Part shown: one piece after another, positions 55,401 through 64,000 of the stretch
Numbering within the stretch: the first letter of the stretch is position 1
How the letters are laid out: the number at the start of each line of letters is the position of its first letter
NCBI GenBank assembly: GCA_021186555.1
Contig: JAJKFL010000004.1
Span: 17,822,406-17,886,405 of the forward strand
Reading direction: 5' to 3'
DNA: 64,000 bases
From: Reticulitermes speratus
Lineage: Eukaryota; Arthropoda; Insecta; Blattodea; Rhinotermitidae
Made by a program: the position numbers and the translations under genes
Notes under the pieces: generated by a model
What the model saw: only the letters and a program-made list of their open reading frames with translations
Database searches by the model: none
Told to the model about the DNA's origin: nothing

Positions 55401-58400
55401 CTGTACATTTGTCAGACTATAAATATATATAACTATAGTTGTTATCCCAGCCAAGAATATGAGCTCCAATAATTACCACTTCGGCCAAGTTCCTTCGACA
55501 GCAGCTGCCTAAAACTTCCAGTACACCTAATCAACATTTATGTGTGAGGTAATATATAAATATCAGTCTTAAATTGGATTAAATAAAGGAAACATATCTT
55601 CTTCTTCTTCATTGGCACAGCAGCCCACATTGGTCCTTGGCCTCTGCAATAGTTTCCTCCAGACATCTCTGTCACCTCCTAGTCTCCTCCATCCTCTTAT
55701 ATTCAGCAGCAACACAGAGTCCCTCCTGAATGTTGTCCTCCCATCTCAGCTGTGCTCTTCCCATGGGTCTTCTTCAATGAAATTTTCCATTCAATACTGT
55801 TTTTTTTAGCATTCTAGTATCATCCATTCAGACTATATGACCGGCCCATTGTAATCTTTTGAACTTAATATAGTTCACTATACCAAGTCCATCTAACATT
55901 TCACAGAACTCTTCATTATGTCTTAGTCTCCATCCTTAGTAATTTTCATAGACTGGTCCAAAGATTCTTCTTAGGAGTTTCCTTTCAAACATGGTAGCCT
56001 TTCTTCTGATGACTGAGTCATTGTCCATCCTTCACAGCCGTAACTTATTAGCGGTCAGATTGGTCTTGTGTATTCGAAGTTGATCTTTTTTTATATGCTA
56101 GGCATGATTTTATGATGGGTAAGCAGGAAAAGTACACCTTGTTTGCTGCCATAATTCACATTTGTATTTCCACTTCATTTTCTCTTGTTAAGTCTATTCC
56201 TAGTTAAGTAAAACTGTTGACTACTTCAATATCCTGTATTTCTGTTTGCTGGTGACTCAAATCTGTTCTTGATTGGATAATAACTTCTGTTTTCATAGTA
56301 TTAATCATGACTCCTAGTGTCAAAATGTGTTCCTCTAGCTCTCTACATATCTTTCCAATTTTCTGCATGGGTCTCCCCATAATGTTTATATAATCTGCAT
56401 AACCCACAATTTGACCTGATTTGTAGATGAGTGATGAAGTTACATCTACTGGTAACTGTCTTCTGGCATATTCTAAGGCTATGTTAAACAGGAAAGGTGC
56501 TGGCCCATCTTCTTGTTTCAGTCCCTTGTTAACTTCAAAGTGGTCTGAGAAATAATTCTGTATCTTAATACAAGCGTTTGCCCTTTCCATTGTTGCTGAT
56601 ACCAATTTTACTAACTTGGTAGGTATTCCAAAGTAATTCACTATCTTGAAAAGTTTATTTCTATTTATGCTATCATAAGAGTATTTGAAAGGAAACACAT
56701 AACTCACTAAAGTAGATAGACTGTTGTTCTTACTTAAAAAAGCCTAATAAATGAGCCACATCTTTGTTCTGCTTATAAATTCTAGTTACATTATTCATAT
56801 TAATATTACATGCTTTACAGATAAATGATTACTTACAATTACCTTAAACTTTCTTCCTCCAGGGGAAATAATGAACCAGACCTATTAGAACATCCACTGG
56901 TGAAAGAAATTGCCAGTTCTCATGAAAAATCTCCATCGCAGGTGTTGCTCAGACACCTTGTACAACAAGGAATTATTGTAATTCCCAAGAGTGCTAACCC
57001 GAAACGCATAAAAGAAAATAGCCAGGTATGTAAGAGTTGTACGCTACTTAATGCAATGGCACACAAAACTTTTATAAACAGTACTACACACCATCAACAC
57101 AACTTTTTATTATTATCAAAATAATTAGTCACATCTCATAGCAACATGTTTTGACTATAGTAAATCATCTTCAGGCTAAACTGATATGCATAAAAATGTA
57201 AACACACTAAAAACGTATAAAATTATAAACGTTACACGTCAATTTAGAATCCTTACAAAAGTATAAGAACATAAAATGCCTTTGTTCTTGTTCCTGTATT
57301 AAGTTGTGCAGTCTGTTATATCTTAAAATTTACTAGTCATTCTGTATTGGTTATAACTAAAACTATTATAAATATGAAATCTTCCCTGATGGTTACTGTT
57401 CTGTTCTTTACTGGTGCAGTGATTTGTTTTATTGAAATAACTGATCATGTATGTGGTTATGTTCTCAATCGGTAAAAATTGTAGGTATAGTTGTATTTGG
57501 ATGTAATATTCCGTTTTAATCTCATAGGATGAAGTTGATATAAAATTTGTGTTGTATGTCAGTAAATTTTTGGGTACATTACTATGTATGCTACTATATA
57601 CAATTCTTCTTTAGAATAGGTTTTATCATATCCACGCACTTCCACCAATGGGAAGGTGATCTAAATAAGAAGTCTACAAATGAAAACCAAGGACCTTTGA
57701 TGAACTTTAAAATGAAATTAAAGAAATCCATTGGAAATACCCTGACAAGATTACAGATATTTGTAGACAAGACTGGACCCTAATTCTGACTTTCAACTTC
57801 CTAACAAAGTTTAAAATTCAGTTTTGCAGTAAAATAAATGACAGTAAATATCCTTAATTTAAACTGAATAAATGTTTTCACAGTACTGTTATGTGCAACT
57901 TTTAAATTACTCTATATTTTAGTAATTTGGTATTGAAATTATAAACCAAGGACCAGCATGCTAAGTTTAAGTAATTACATGAAACAGACTGTATTTTTTG
58001 TTACAGAACTTTTGGAAGCAAAGCTATTGTAACCAGTAAAATGTGGTTCATTCTGTAGGAAACACTAATACTGGATGTTGGTGAGCAAGCAATTATTGCA
58101 AAGCTATGTGACAGGTCACTCATCAGTCATTGAAGTCATGTTCATGAATTCTGTCTTACAGGTTATAAAAGAAATAAAAGACTTGACTGATTCACATCAT
58201 TGCTGGGCACTGAAGCTTCTCCCAGTAGAGACGATCCCATGAGAGATCAAAGCGATATTTGGCCTCAATTTTCACACTCTATACAAGTTTATCTCTCCTT
58301 TTGTCAACTGTTTATATACATTCATATACACTACAATTCCTTTAATCCAGCACCCACGCAACCGGACAGGTGCCATATTATCAAATATTCTGGATTTTCA

Positions 58401-60693
58401 GGCAGTACCTATACTGACCTAAGTTCTTACAGGTTAGTTTTTGTTACTGCTCCTGTACTTGGGCTATACAAGTAATCAGATGAGTATTTCAGTTGAATAT
58501 CTTCTTCAGCTGCTGGTTCTTTAAAATTTTGCAGTCAGCTCTCAGAGAATGTGCACTTGTCAGTTAGTTTCATTTCGGCGTAAAAATACTTAGCTTTTTC
58601 AATTATCATAGGCCCAGTTATGGGTTCTCCTTTGTAACGCATTGCTGTAAACCACTTGCACAACACCTTGTCCAACTGCACTAATTTAGGCTGTTAGGCT
58701 GTTTCAATGTCTGTCACCTGATGCCATAAATGATAGTAATTTGTCCCTATTTCTTGATATCATAGATAGCTGATGATCTGAGGCAGTATGTAGCCATAAC
58801 CACACTTTGGCTTTTGCCACTTTCATGAATCCTAATTATTTCAAGTTTCTGAGGAATCATTGAAGTTACATGTTTCCTCTTGCCAGCAGTACTTTGTTTC
58901 CTCATCTTGGGATCTTCTGAAGCCATTCTAACAGCTCAATGGGCTCAATAAAGTCCAAACAACCCAAGAAAATTTCATGGAATCAGTATGTACACCAGAA
59001 GTTACTGAGAGTACAACTTCTGGTTTTGGGGAAATCTTCCTCAAGTGCCAAACTATCATGAGTTCTGGATTATCCATAGCCAGATTAAAGGAGTTCTCCT
59101 GTAGTTGGTAATATTTTACATCTTAAACAATCTTTTATTGAAATGATGTTCACCGTATTCACTGGCGTGTTGTTCAAGTTATGTGGATAATTTACCTTGC
59201 ATTGGATGGTCTGTAGTGTTTTAAAACGGTTACATAAATTACCAATCCAGAAGAGACTTGCTGTTACCATCCACAGCATGGTCGACACAAATTTCCTTTA
59301 GTGTTTTGTACATTTCCAGAGTTTCTCATCTGCAAGGATTTTATTTCAGATTACCTTGTATTATCTGATTAAACATATGTGCACAACAGAGTTCCAGTAA
59401 AAGTCTAAACAATCAACTGCTGATACAAGAGTCAACAAAATGCTGTCAACCAGCTGCCAAAAGAAATGCAGAAGGATACTACGATCATCACTTCTAAATA
59501 TTACACATTTTCAAATACAACTTGATTTAGGTGAATTACATTCCTTATTTGGAAACTGAGTGGTTATACCGAATGCTAACCACAAACCATTTTTACACAT
59601 TTGTTTATTACAGTTACATTTAATGAAATAATTTCTGAAACCACTTTTAGCCTGCTTTCCTTCCTAACAAGGAACTTAGTAGGCTTACGAGATCATGGGT
59701 GATTCCCCACTTCAATGTTTAAACCAGATTGACTGATTTTCACAAAAGCTGGCATGAAGGTTACAACATATGAGGATACCTAATGCCATACTTTTTAATT
59801 TCTTAAAATCAATAACAATAATATGGCAGATGCACAAACTTATAAGGGAGTAAAATTAGCACCAACTGCTTTAGAGTCCTGAAATTATGTATAGTACCAG
59901 ATCTTGGAAAAATATGCAACTTTTGTCAGGGTAATATTTTAAACAGTGTAAAATAACAGAATAGCAGCCACACAAACATTTCTATTAGCTTTTGGTTTGA
60001 TGGTGATAACTAATGAAGTATTTGTGCTAGGTATGTGGAATTTAGTATGGACAGAGACAGAAACATATCTACAACATATTATGTATAAAATGGGGTTTGG
60101 TAGTCAAAAACTGCAAGTCAACAATTACAAACCTGAAAAAGATAAGTAACTCTGAGGTTATATCCACCATATTTCACGCATATAGAATTTGTATGTATTG
60201 TATTAGTTCTCTGAAAAAATAAAATAAACCAACAATAATACTGACACGCACGCACGTGCACACAAATACATATTAGACTTCTGCTTGAACTCCTTGTTCT
60301 GTTACTTATATCATTATTCCTGTTATCACCATTTGTGGCTTGTTATAAACTATGTGGAAAAATACAGCCATTTTAAAAAATGTTATCCTAACCTAAAACT
60401 CTGGTAACACAGAAATCCACTTATATATGTATTTTCTTGAATTCACTGTTCCAGATCTTTGATTTCCAGCTGACTCCTGAAGAAATGTTACAATTAAATG
60501 GCTTAGACCTTGGGGAGAATGGCAGAATCATAAATTTTCTGTTCTGGAATGGGTAAGTCTGCTCTCTGGTGGTACCTTCTTGCATAAACATATGTATTTT
60601 TATTTATTGTTTATTTTGTAACTACATTAAATGTTTCTGTTGATTTTCAGAGTGGAAAAGCATCCAGAATACCCATTCAAGCCACCAGAATAA
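46398..60693 (+). CDS. Aldo-keto reductase (AKR1-like aldehyde/aldose reductase), seven exons, complete
   Basis: Exons 46398-46466, 50650-50817, 51756-51956, 54358-54596, 56863-57025, 60455-60552, 60651-60693 join in frame to 981 bp (326 residues plus stop), the usual AKR length. Known role: cytosolic NADPH-dependent reduction of aldehydes, sugars and ketones by a TIM-barrel enzyme. Seen: catalytic tetrad Asp45 and Tyr50 ([10 protein letters not shown]), Lys79 (FITTK), His112 (LYLIHVP); nicotinamide contacts Ser163-Asn164 (GVSNFN), Gln185, Tyr211 (YSPLGSPG); NADP-phosphate site [13 protein letters not shown] (Lys268, Ser269, Arg274). C-terminus YPFKPPE. All introns are GT-AG; they hold gypsy, SINE, mariner and LINE relics. 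The preferred substrate cannot be read from sequence. The first intron is about 4.2 kb. Confidence 0.95.
48340..48415 (+). mobile_element. tRNA-like SINE head
   Basis: AGTAAGCTGGTTCAGTCGGT (A box) and CAGGCTCGAATCTCGTTCGG (B box) at tRNA spacing. A similar B box (AATTCGAATCTCGGCTGGGG) occurs at 47053-47075. No cloverleaf could be completed, so not called a tRNA gene. Confidence 0.4.
48740..49040 (+). mobile_element. tRNA-derived SINE, second family
   Basis: AAGCGGTGACGCAGTTGGTT (A box), GGTCGCTGGTTCGATTCCCG (B box), body CAGCCTCTAACAGAAATGAG and TACCAGGAATATTTCCTGGG, ending ATGGGATTGCTTTACCTTTT. Unrelated in body sequence to the CTAAGGCGT family. Intron 1 of the reductase gene. Confidence 0.75.
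49060..49500 (-). pseudogene. Ty3/gypsy integrase C-terminal relic
   Basis: Minus strand: [14 protein letters not shown], a stop and frame change, [50 protein letters not shown], and downstream [13 protein letters not shown]. This is the post-catalytic C-terminus of gypsy pol (AELVYGxxLRLPG; VFxRxDxVRxxLxxPYxGPYxV). GC content is clearly above the surroundings, which suggests a relatively recent arrival. No LTRs seen. Confidence 0.8.
49993..50260 (+). mobile_element. tRNA-derived SINE, CTAAGGCGT family (copy 3)
   Basis: GCCGATCCCAGTGGCCGTGC, AGTCTAAGGCGTGGGTTTGC, B box GGGTTCGAATCCCACC, body ATGTCTGTCTCTTGTGGGTG, tail GCCTCGAAAAATGAGGCGGT CTAGGCCCCCAAGGGGCTGT CGAGCCATGGGGGGAGG. The GCCTCGAAAAATGAGGC part is a perfect short hairpin. 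Full length; intron 1 of the reductase. Confidence 0.85.
50390..50490 (-). mobile_element. tRNA-derived SINE head (minus orientation)
   Basis: Minus strand: TGAGCGCGTTGGCTCAAGTG GTTACC (A box) and GAGAGGTCCCAGGTTGGAAT (degenerate B box). Third type of tRNA-like head in the window. Confidence 0.45.
50650..50817 (+). CDS. Aldo-keto reductase exon 2 (Asp45, Tyr50, Lys79)
   Basis: Acceptor TATTTAAAG, 56 codons beginning [10 protein letters not shown], including [20 protein letters not shown] and ending EELFITTK; donor GTAAAA. Confidence 0.95.
51756..51956 (+). CDS. Aldo-keto reductase exon 3 (His112)
   Basis: Acceptor TTTTCCACAG; begins [15 protein letters not shown], contains [18 protein letters not shown], ends NTDLLAVWK before GTAACT. 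Phase 0 on both sides. Confidence 0.95.
52852..53190 (-). other. Unrecognised 112-codon open frame in reductase intron 3
   Basis: Includes [20 protein letters not shown] and [20 protein letters not shown]. No known motif, antisense to the host gene, not linked to splice sites that I can defend. Confidence 0.15.
53940..54260 (-). pseudogene. mariner-like transposase C-terminal relic
   Basis: Minus strand: [10 protein letters not shown], then frame-shifted [13 protein letters not shown], FKLVPG.DRC-like, GDYDEK-like. This follows the end of mariner transposases (FYxxGIxxLVxRWDKCIxxxGxYVEK). Highly decayed; intron 3 of the reductase. Confidence 0.45.
54358..54596 (+). CDS. Aldo-keto reductase exon 4 ([14 protein letters not shown])
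   Basis: Acceptor [28 protein letters not shown] ... AYSPLGSPG, ending in two bases of a Lys codon before GTATAA (phase 2). This donor is chosen because exon 5 needs phase 2; the earlier GGTGCAA would give a stop in exon 5. Confidence 0.9.
55600..56707 (-). mobile_element. Degenerate LINE (non-LTR reverse transcriptase)
   Basis: A 167-codon frame (56707-56204) has [40 protein letters not shown] and [17 protein letters not shown]. These are RT palm motifs, with the catalytic YADD changed to YADY and GLKQGD to GLKQED. Downstream to 55600, broken frames give [14 protein letters not shown] and [11 protein letters not shown], the connection and C-terminal regions of the same LINE. Inserted antisense in intron 4 of the reductase. 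Confidence 0.85.
56863..57025 (+). CDS. Aldo-keto reductase exon 5 (NADP-phosphate site)
   Basis: Acceptor CTTCCTCCAG, one base then [19 protein letters not shown] ... [28 protein letters not shown], donor GTATGT. Confidence 0.93.
57137..57177 (-). ncRNA. Hammerhead-like motif, degraded
   Basis: Minus strand TAGC-CTGAAGA-T-GATTTACTATAGTC-AAAACATGTT-GCTA. Stem I perfect and box intact, but GAAA is AAAA. Intron 5 of the reductase. Confidence 0.35.
57200..60450. other. Reductase intron 5, remainder: nothing recognised
   Basis: AT-rich, with scattered short frames and no legible domain on either strand. The 78-codon plus frame at 57547 and the 91-codon one at 58200 look random. Confidence 0.4.
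60455..60552 (+). CDS. Aldo-keto reductase exon 6
   Basis: Acceptor [29 protein letters not shown] ... FLFWN, ends phase 2 before GTAAGT. Matches the AKR (V/I)FDFxLTxEEMxxLxxLD helix. Confidence 0.92.
60651..60693 (+). CDS. Aldo-keto reductase exon 7 and stop
   Basis: Acceptor GATTTTCAG; completes Gly, then [13 protein letters not shown] and TAA. The HPxYPF ending is typical of the family. Confidence 0.9.
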
Positions 60694-61135
60694 ACATAAA
60701 TTTGGCACTACAGAGAATAATCCACAGTATTATAAAAGCCGAGTAGATTTTCAGGTGGAAAATACAAATTAGGGAGGGTAAGCTGTTAAGTCAGTATATC
60801 CTTTCAAGCCCTTACTTTATCTCTTATTTTGGAAGATGCAGCTTAAATTTACAGTGCCCTGTGATCAATGATCAGTTGTTATGTACAGTAACTTTTTTCA
60901 TTGTTGATGTTCCTTATCACAGATATAAGTTGAATATATGCAGTTTAGTAAAGTTAAAAAGTTGTAAATAGAATATGTATGTTATGGAGAGGGAGCCACC
61001 ACCTTGACAACTTGGAGTTAACTGGAGGGTAGGCCCAAGAAAACAAGGACAGTGCTCATTAACACTCAGCTGAGATTGCTACAGACGCAGAGTTCAACAT
61101 AGTATGGACATCAATGAATTGAACTGCTTATATTA

Positions 61136-62737
61136 TACAGCAGACCCTCCTCATTCGTCGGTTTGCACATCATGATTTCACTTATTAGTGGAAAATAATT
61201 GTGGCAACCTTCATGCATCGCACTGTAGGTCCCTCACTCATTTACAGATGCACCTGCATGGGTGTGCATGGCAATATGCAAGAGGCCGCATTTGTCCATT
61301 ATCTTTTTTAGATATTGTGCAATATGGAATCTACTTCAATTGTACTTTTCATAACTTTTACAACTAACTGTTGCCCTTGAGTTTAATTATGTCTGGACAG
61401 GGCGATGCACATGCCAATGAAGAGTCCAAGGATAAAAAAAGTGATGCCTCTGTCAAAGTGGATGTTTTGGGCAAGTGGGACAATGGAATGAGCACTGCTG
61501 CAATCAGATGCCACTATGGTGTAAACAAAATTATTTGTTTCATCACAAAAATGAAGACAAAATCATGGAAAGTGTCAAGTCCAGTGAACTGCAAAAATTA
61601 CTTGTGTATGTTGTCATGACCTCTTCCTCAAAGAGGTAAAAAAAGACCTGTGTATATGGCTGGAAGATAAGATACAGAAATGATTGTCATTCAGGCTCTG
61701 CTAGTAAAAGCTGATTTGAAAACTGTAGCAGAAGTCCAGGAATCTAGCAGTCAAAAGGTCTTCCTTGTCCTTACTAATGCTGCAAGGCATCTGCAGTTTC
61801 TAGTCTCGCCCACCTGAACATCCAAGTCGAGTATCTGTCCATTCCCACCACCACCTCACTCCTGCATTTGCTTAACCAGGAGATATTATGCTTACTGCAT
61901 CTTCCACAGTATCTGGGATGCAAATGAGGAGACCTTTATTAGTATTGGTGAATGGTGGAAATTGTACAGTGAAAGATGACTGTACAGTAAATGTAAAGGA
62001 TTCCATGGACAAGCTGAAGTCTGCAGCTCTGAATGGCTGCTCAAAGAAGTTTTGGCCTGAAACAATTTATGATTTCTAGGGATTCCTCACAAGTAGGGTG
62101 AAATAAGGAACATCCTCATGTCAGCCTGTAAAGTTCCAGCAGAAGGATCCCCAGATGTGGAGGAGGCTGATATCCAGGAAGATTTTTGACTCTCGTGCTA
62201 CTGAGTTAACATGAAGACCAACTTGAACAGGTGACAGCACTCAATGAACCAGAAAATAAGGATTCTGATGCTGCTGTTGAGAGGCCTCAGCTGACTACCA
62301 GTGCTCTGAAGAAGGCCTCTAGATGGTGAATGACTTAGTCAATAATTCACGGATGGGTGCCTGAAATATATGCACAAGATACAAGCTATCACGGTACCAC
62401 ATAAGGAGGAGGATATGGACAGGTAGCAGAAGGCCAAGCAATTGAAGATCACCTCTTGAATCATTAAGATTTCTATCTCCCCTTCCAATATGCACTGCAT
62501 GTCACTTAATCACCCTGGCAACTTTCAGCCAGAACACCAACATCATTCCAGTGAACATGAATACAAATGTTCTTTGTTTATTAATTATTAATTTACATAT
62601 CATGTTTTGTGTGTTGCTGGTTCGCCTAACCCCATTCATCACATAAGGTCTTAACTTCATGTATCATGGTTTCACGACTTGTGGGAATATCAGAACTGTA
62701 ATCCCTGTGAATCGCAAGGGTTTGCAGTATGCATATT
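61136..62737 (+). mobile_element. Tigger/pogo element relic
   Basis: Left terminus ACAGCAGACCCTCCTCATTCG and right terminus (complement) ACTGCAAACCCTTGCGATTC are inverted relatives. Inside: KVDVLGKWDNGMSTAAIRCH (CENP-B-like N-terminal helix-turn-helix), MKTK, KKDLCIWLEDKIQK, then after a gap NGCSKKFWPETIYDF (C-terminal region of Tigger-type transposases, CWxxLWPExVxDFxGF). The catalytic core is largely deleted or unreadable and stops are frequent. It begins 440 bp after the reductase stop codon. Confidence 0.8.
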
Positions 62738-62739
62738 TA

Positions 62740-63915
62740 CACAAAGCAAATGAGGACTGTCACTATTCCAGTTTTCTTCTAGACATGTTAACACAGACTG
62801 GTTGTAAAGCATAATTTAGGATCATAATGGGTTTGTAATTGCATGCATGTCACAGATAACATCTACATCCAAAAATGGCCATCTGTGATAGCAATTACCA
62901 GTATATGTCTTTCTGATAAAACCTTAAAAACTGTATCTGAATGTAAAGTACAGTACCTCCTATGTTAAATAATGTGACTAACTGCAATAAAGAAAAACAA
63001 TGAATTTAAGAGTGCACTGTTCAACTTGATGAATCATGTTTCACTGCTTGTCACCAATATATTTATGCCTTATTTAAAAGGAAAAAAGTTTCTAAAATAA
63101 ATACTTAACCAAATTTTAATTTAGAAAAGAAAAAAAAAAAAAATATGATTACTCTTCACTGCCCCACCAAGGAAATCCAGACACTGATGTGGTAGAGAAA
63201 CACTGGTAGAGACATGATGAACAATATGTTACGTGCTTAGATCTTCATTAACTTGCTGAGATGCAATGAAAATGTGATACCACTGCACTTTTTGGTTGAA
63301 GCCAGCAGTGCAATAACAGTACAAATTGCCCAATCAAAATGTATGTACACAATAAACTTTAATGCTTTGTATGCTGCTAATCTTGTAACAAGTTGATATA
63401 TCAATCAGACTGTTACGCCTATCATCCCAAAATTGCACTTTAAGGCAGACAAATGACTGGAAGTTCCAACTGGGATGGTAAAACTATTAACACAGCAAGT
63501 ACCATGCTTTCTAATGCAGTAGCGTTTCAATTGTGCTACCATGAGTGCCACTATTTACAGATCATAATGCAATTTACAATTAATACAGATGGTTTCTTCA
63601 GTGACACATGTGATGTATCTTACATATTACAAGTTTTAAATAAAAAAATCTGCCACCAAGACAAAGGTCAGAAATTAGGACACTAATGTAGTATAAAACT
63701 AAAACATCATATGTTTGTCAATGCATGTCTGTAACTCCACTATGAAGACCCTGTTATTGAAAGCAAAACTCCAACATATAAATTAAATGTCTATGTTCAT
63801 TTGGTAGTGCAACGACAAATATTTCATAGGTGACAGTATCCAAATACATTAGTGAGTAAATAGAATGTAAATATGAAGAATCTGACAGTACAAGTTCACA
63901 GTATTCAGTCATATA
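62740..63915. other. Intergenic: nothing recognised
   Basis: AT-rich sequence with an A-run near 63127-63142; no domain on either strand. Confidence 0.4.
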
Positions 63916-64000
63916 TATGCCAGGGGCCCATAAATTTTCCAAAAATCTAGCAGCCAGCTCCAGATTCTAGGTGCCAGGAGGGTGATAAGCAGGTTCCACA
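63916..64000. repeat. Dispersed repeat, second copy (cut by window end)
   Basis: Matches 9807-9900 over its whole visible length (CATAAATTTTCCAAAAATCT, CAGATTCTAGGTGCCAGGAG, GGTGATAAGCAGGTTCCA). Confidence 0.5.

Overview
The window reads as AT-rich nuclear DNA of an insect. It has GT-AG introns of several kb, a ZAD zinc-finger gene (the ZAD domain is an arthropod speciality), and dense old transposons. These include RTE/Jockey-type LINEs, mariner, Tigger/pogo, PIF-Harbinger, hAT and Ty3/gypsy relics, plus tRNA-derived SINEs. The LINE 3'-end coding style and the large introns fit a polyneopteran such as a cockroach or termite, but the species cannot be fixed from sequence alone. Most of the 64 kb is introns and repeats; real coding sequence is under 5 kb.

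Two gene types can be assembled exon by exon. On the minus strand, two tandem paralogues share one exon structure: a THAP domain split over exons 1-2, a short exon 3, a long exon 4 ending in the first half of a ZAD domain, and an exon 5 with the second half of the ZAD and a C2H2 zinc-finger array. Copy 1 covers 4355-13751, and its last exon must lie left of the window. Copy 2 covers 22844-41203 with all five exons. All splice phases agree (2, 2, 1, 0) and flanking intron sequence is conserved, so the pair arose by tandem duplication of about 26-27 kb. The product joins a THAP DNA-binding domain, a ZAD dimerisation domain and nine zinc fingers in one chain. Copy 2 carries a 1-nt deletion in exon 4 and a second frame break between ZAD and fingers, so it is either decaying or affected by assembly errors.

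On the plus strand, a complete seven-exon aldo-keto reductase gene runs from 46398 to 60693 (326 residues, catalytic tetrad Asp45/Tyr50/Lys79/His112). It is divergent from copy 2, with about 5.2 kb between the two start codons.

Layout: 1-1.1 kb Tigger and LINE relics; 1.5-2 kb transposase relic; 4.4-13.8 kb paralogue 1; 13.9-22.4 kb intergenic with an inverted-repeat element, a direct repeat, a LINE and a hairpin; 22.4-41.2 kb paralogue 2 with mariner, Harbinger, SINEs and relic zinc fingers in or beside it; 41.2-46.4 kb intergenic with a hAT relic and a SINE; 46.4-60.7 kb the reductase gene with gypsy, SINE, mariner and LINE relics in its introns; 61.1-62.7 kb a Tigger relic. A recurrent feature is a hammerhead-ribozyme-like motif (CTGANGA, hairpin, GAAAC, complementary flanks). 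It sits in the arms of three inverted-repeat elements and at five further sites; one element has a clean 14-bp target duplication. These look like Penelope-type or related non-autonomous elements.
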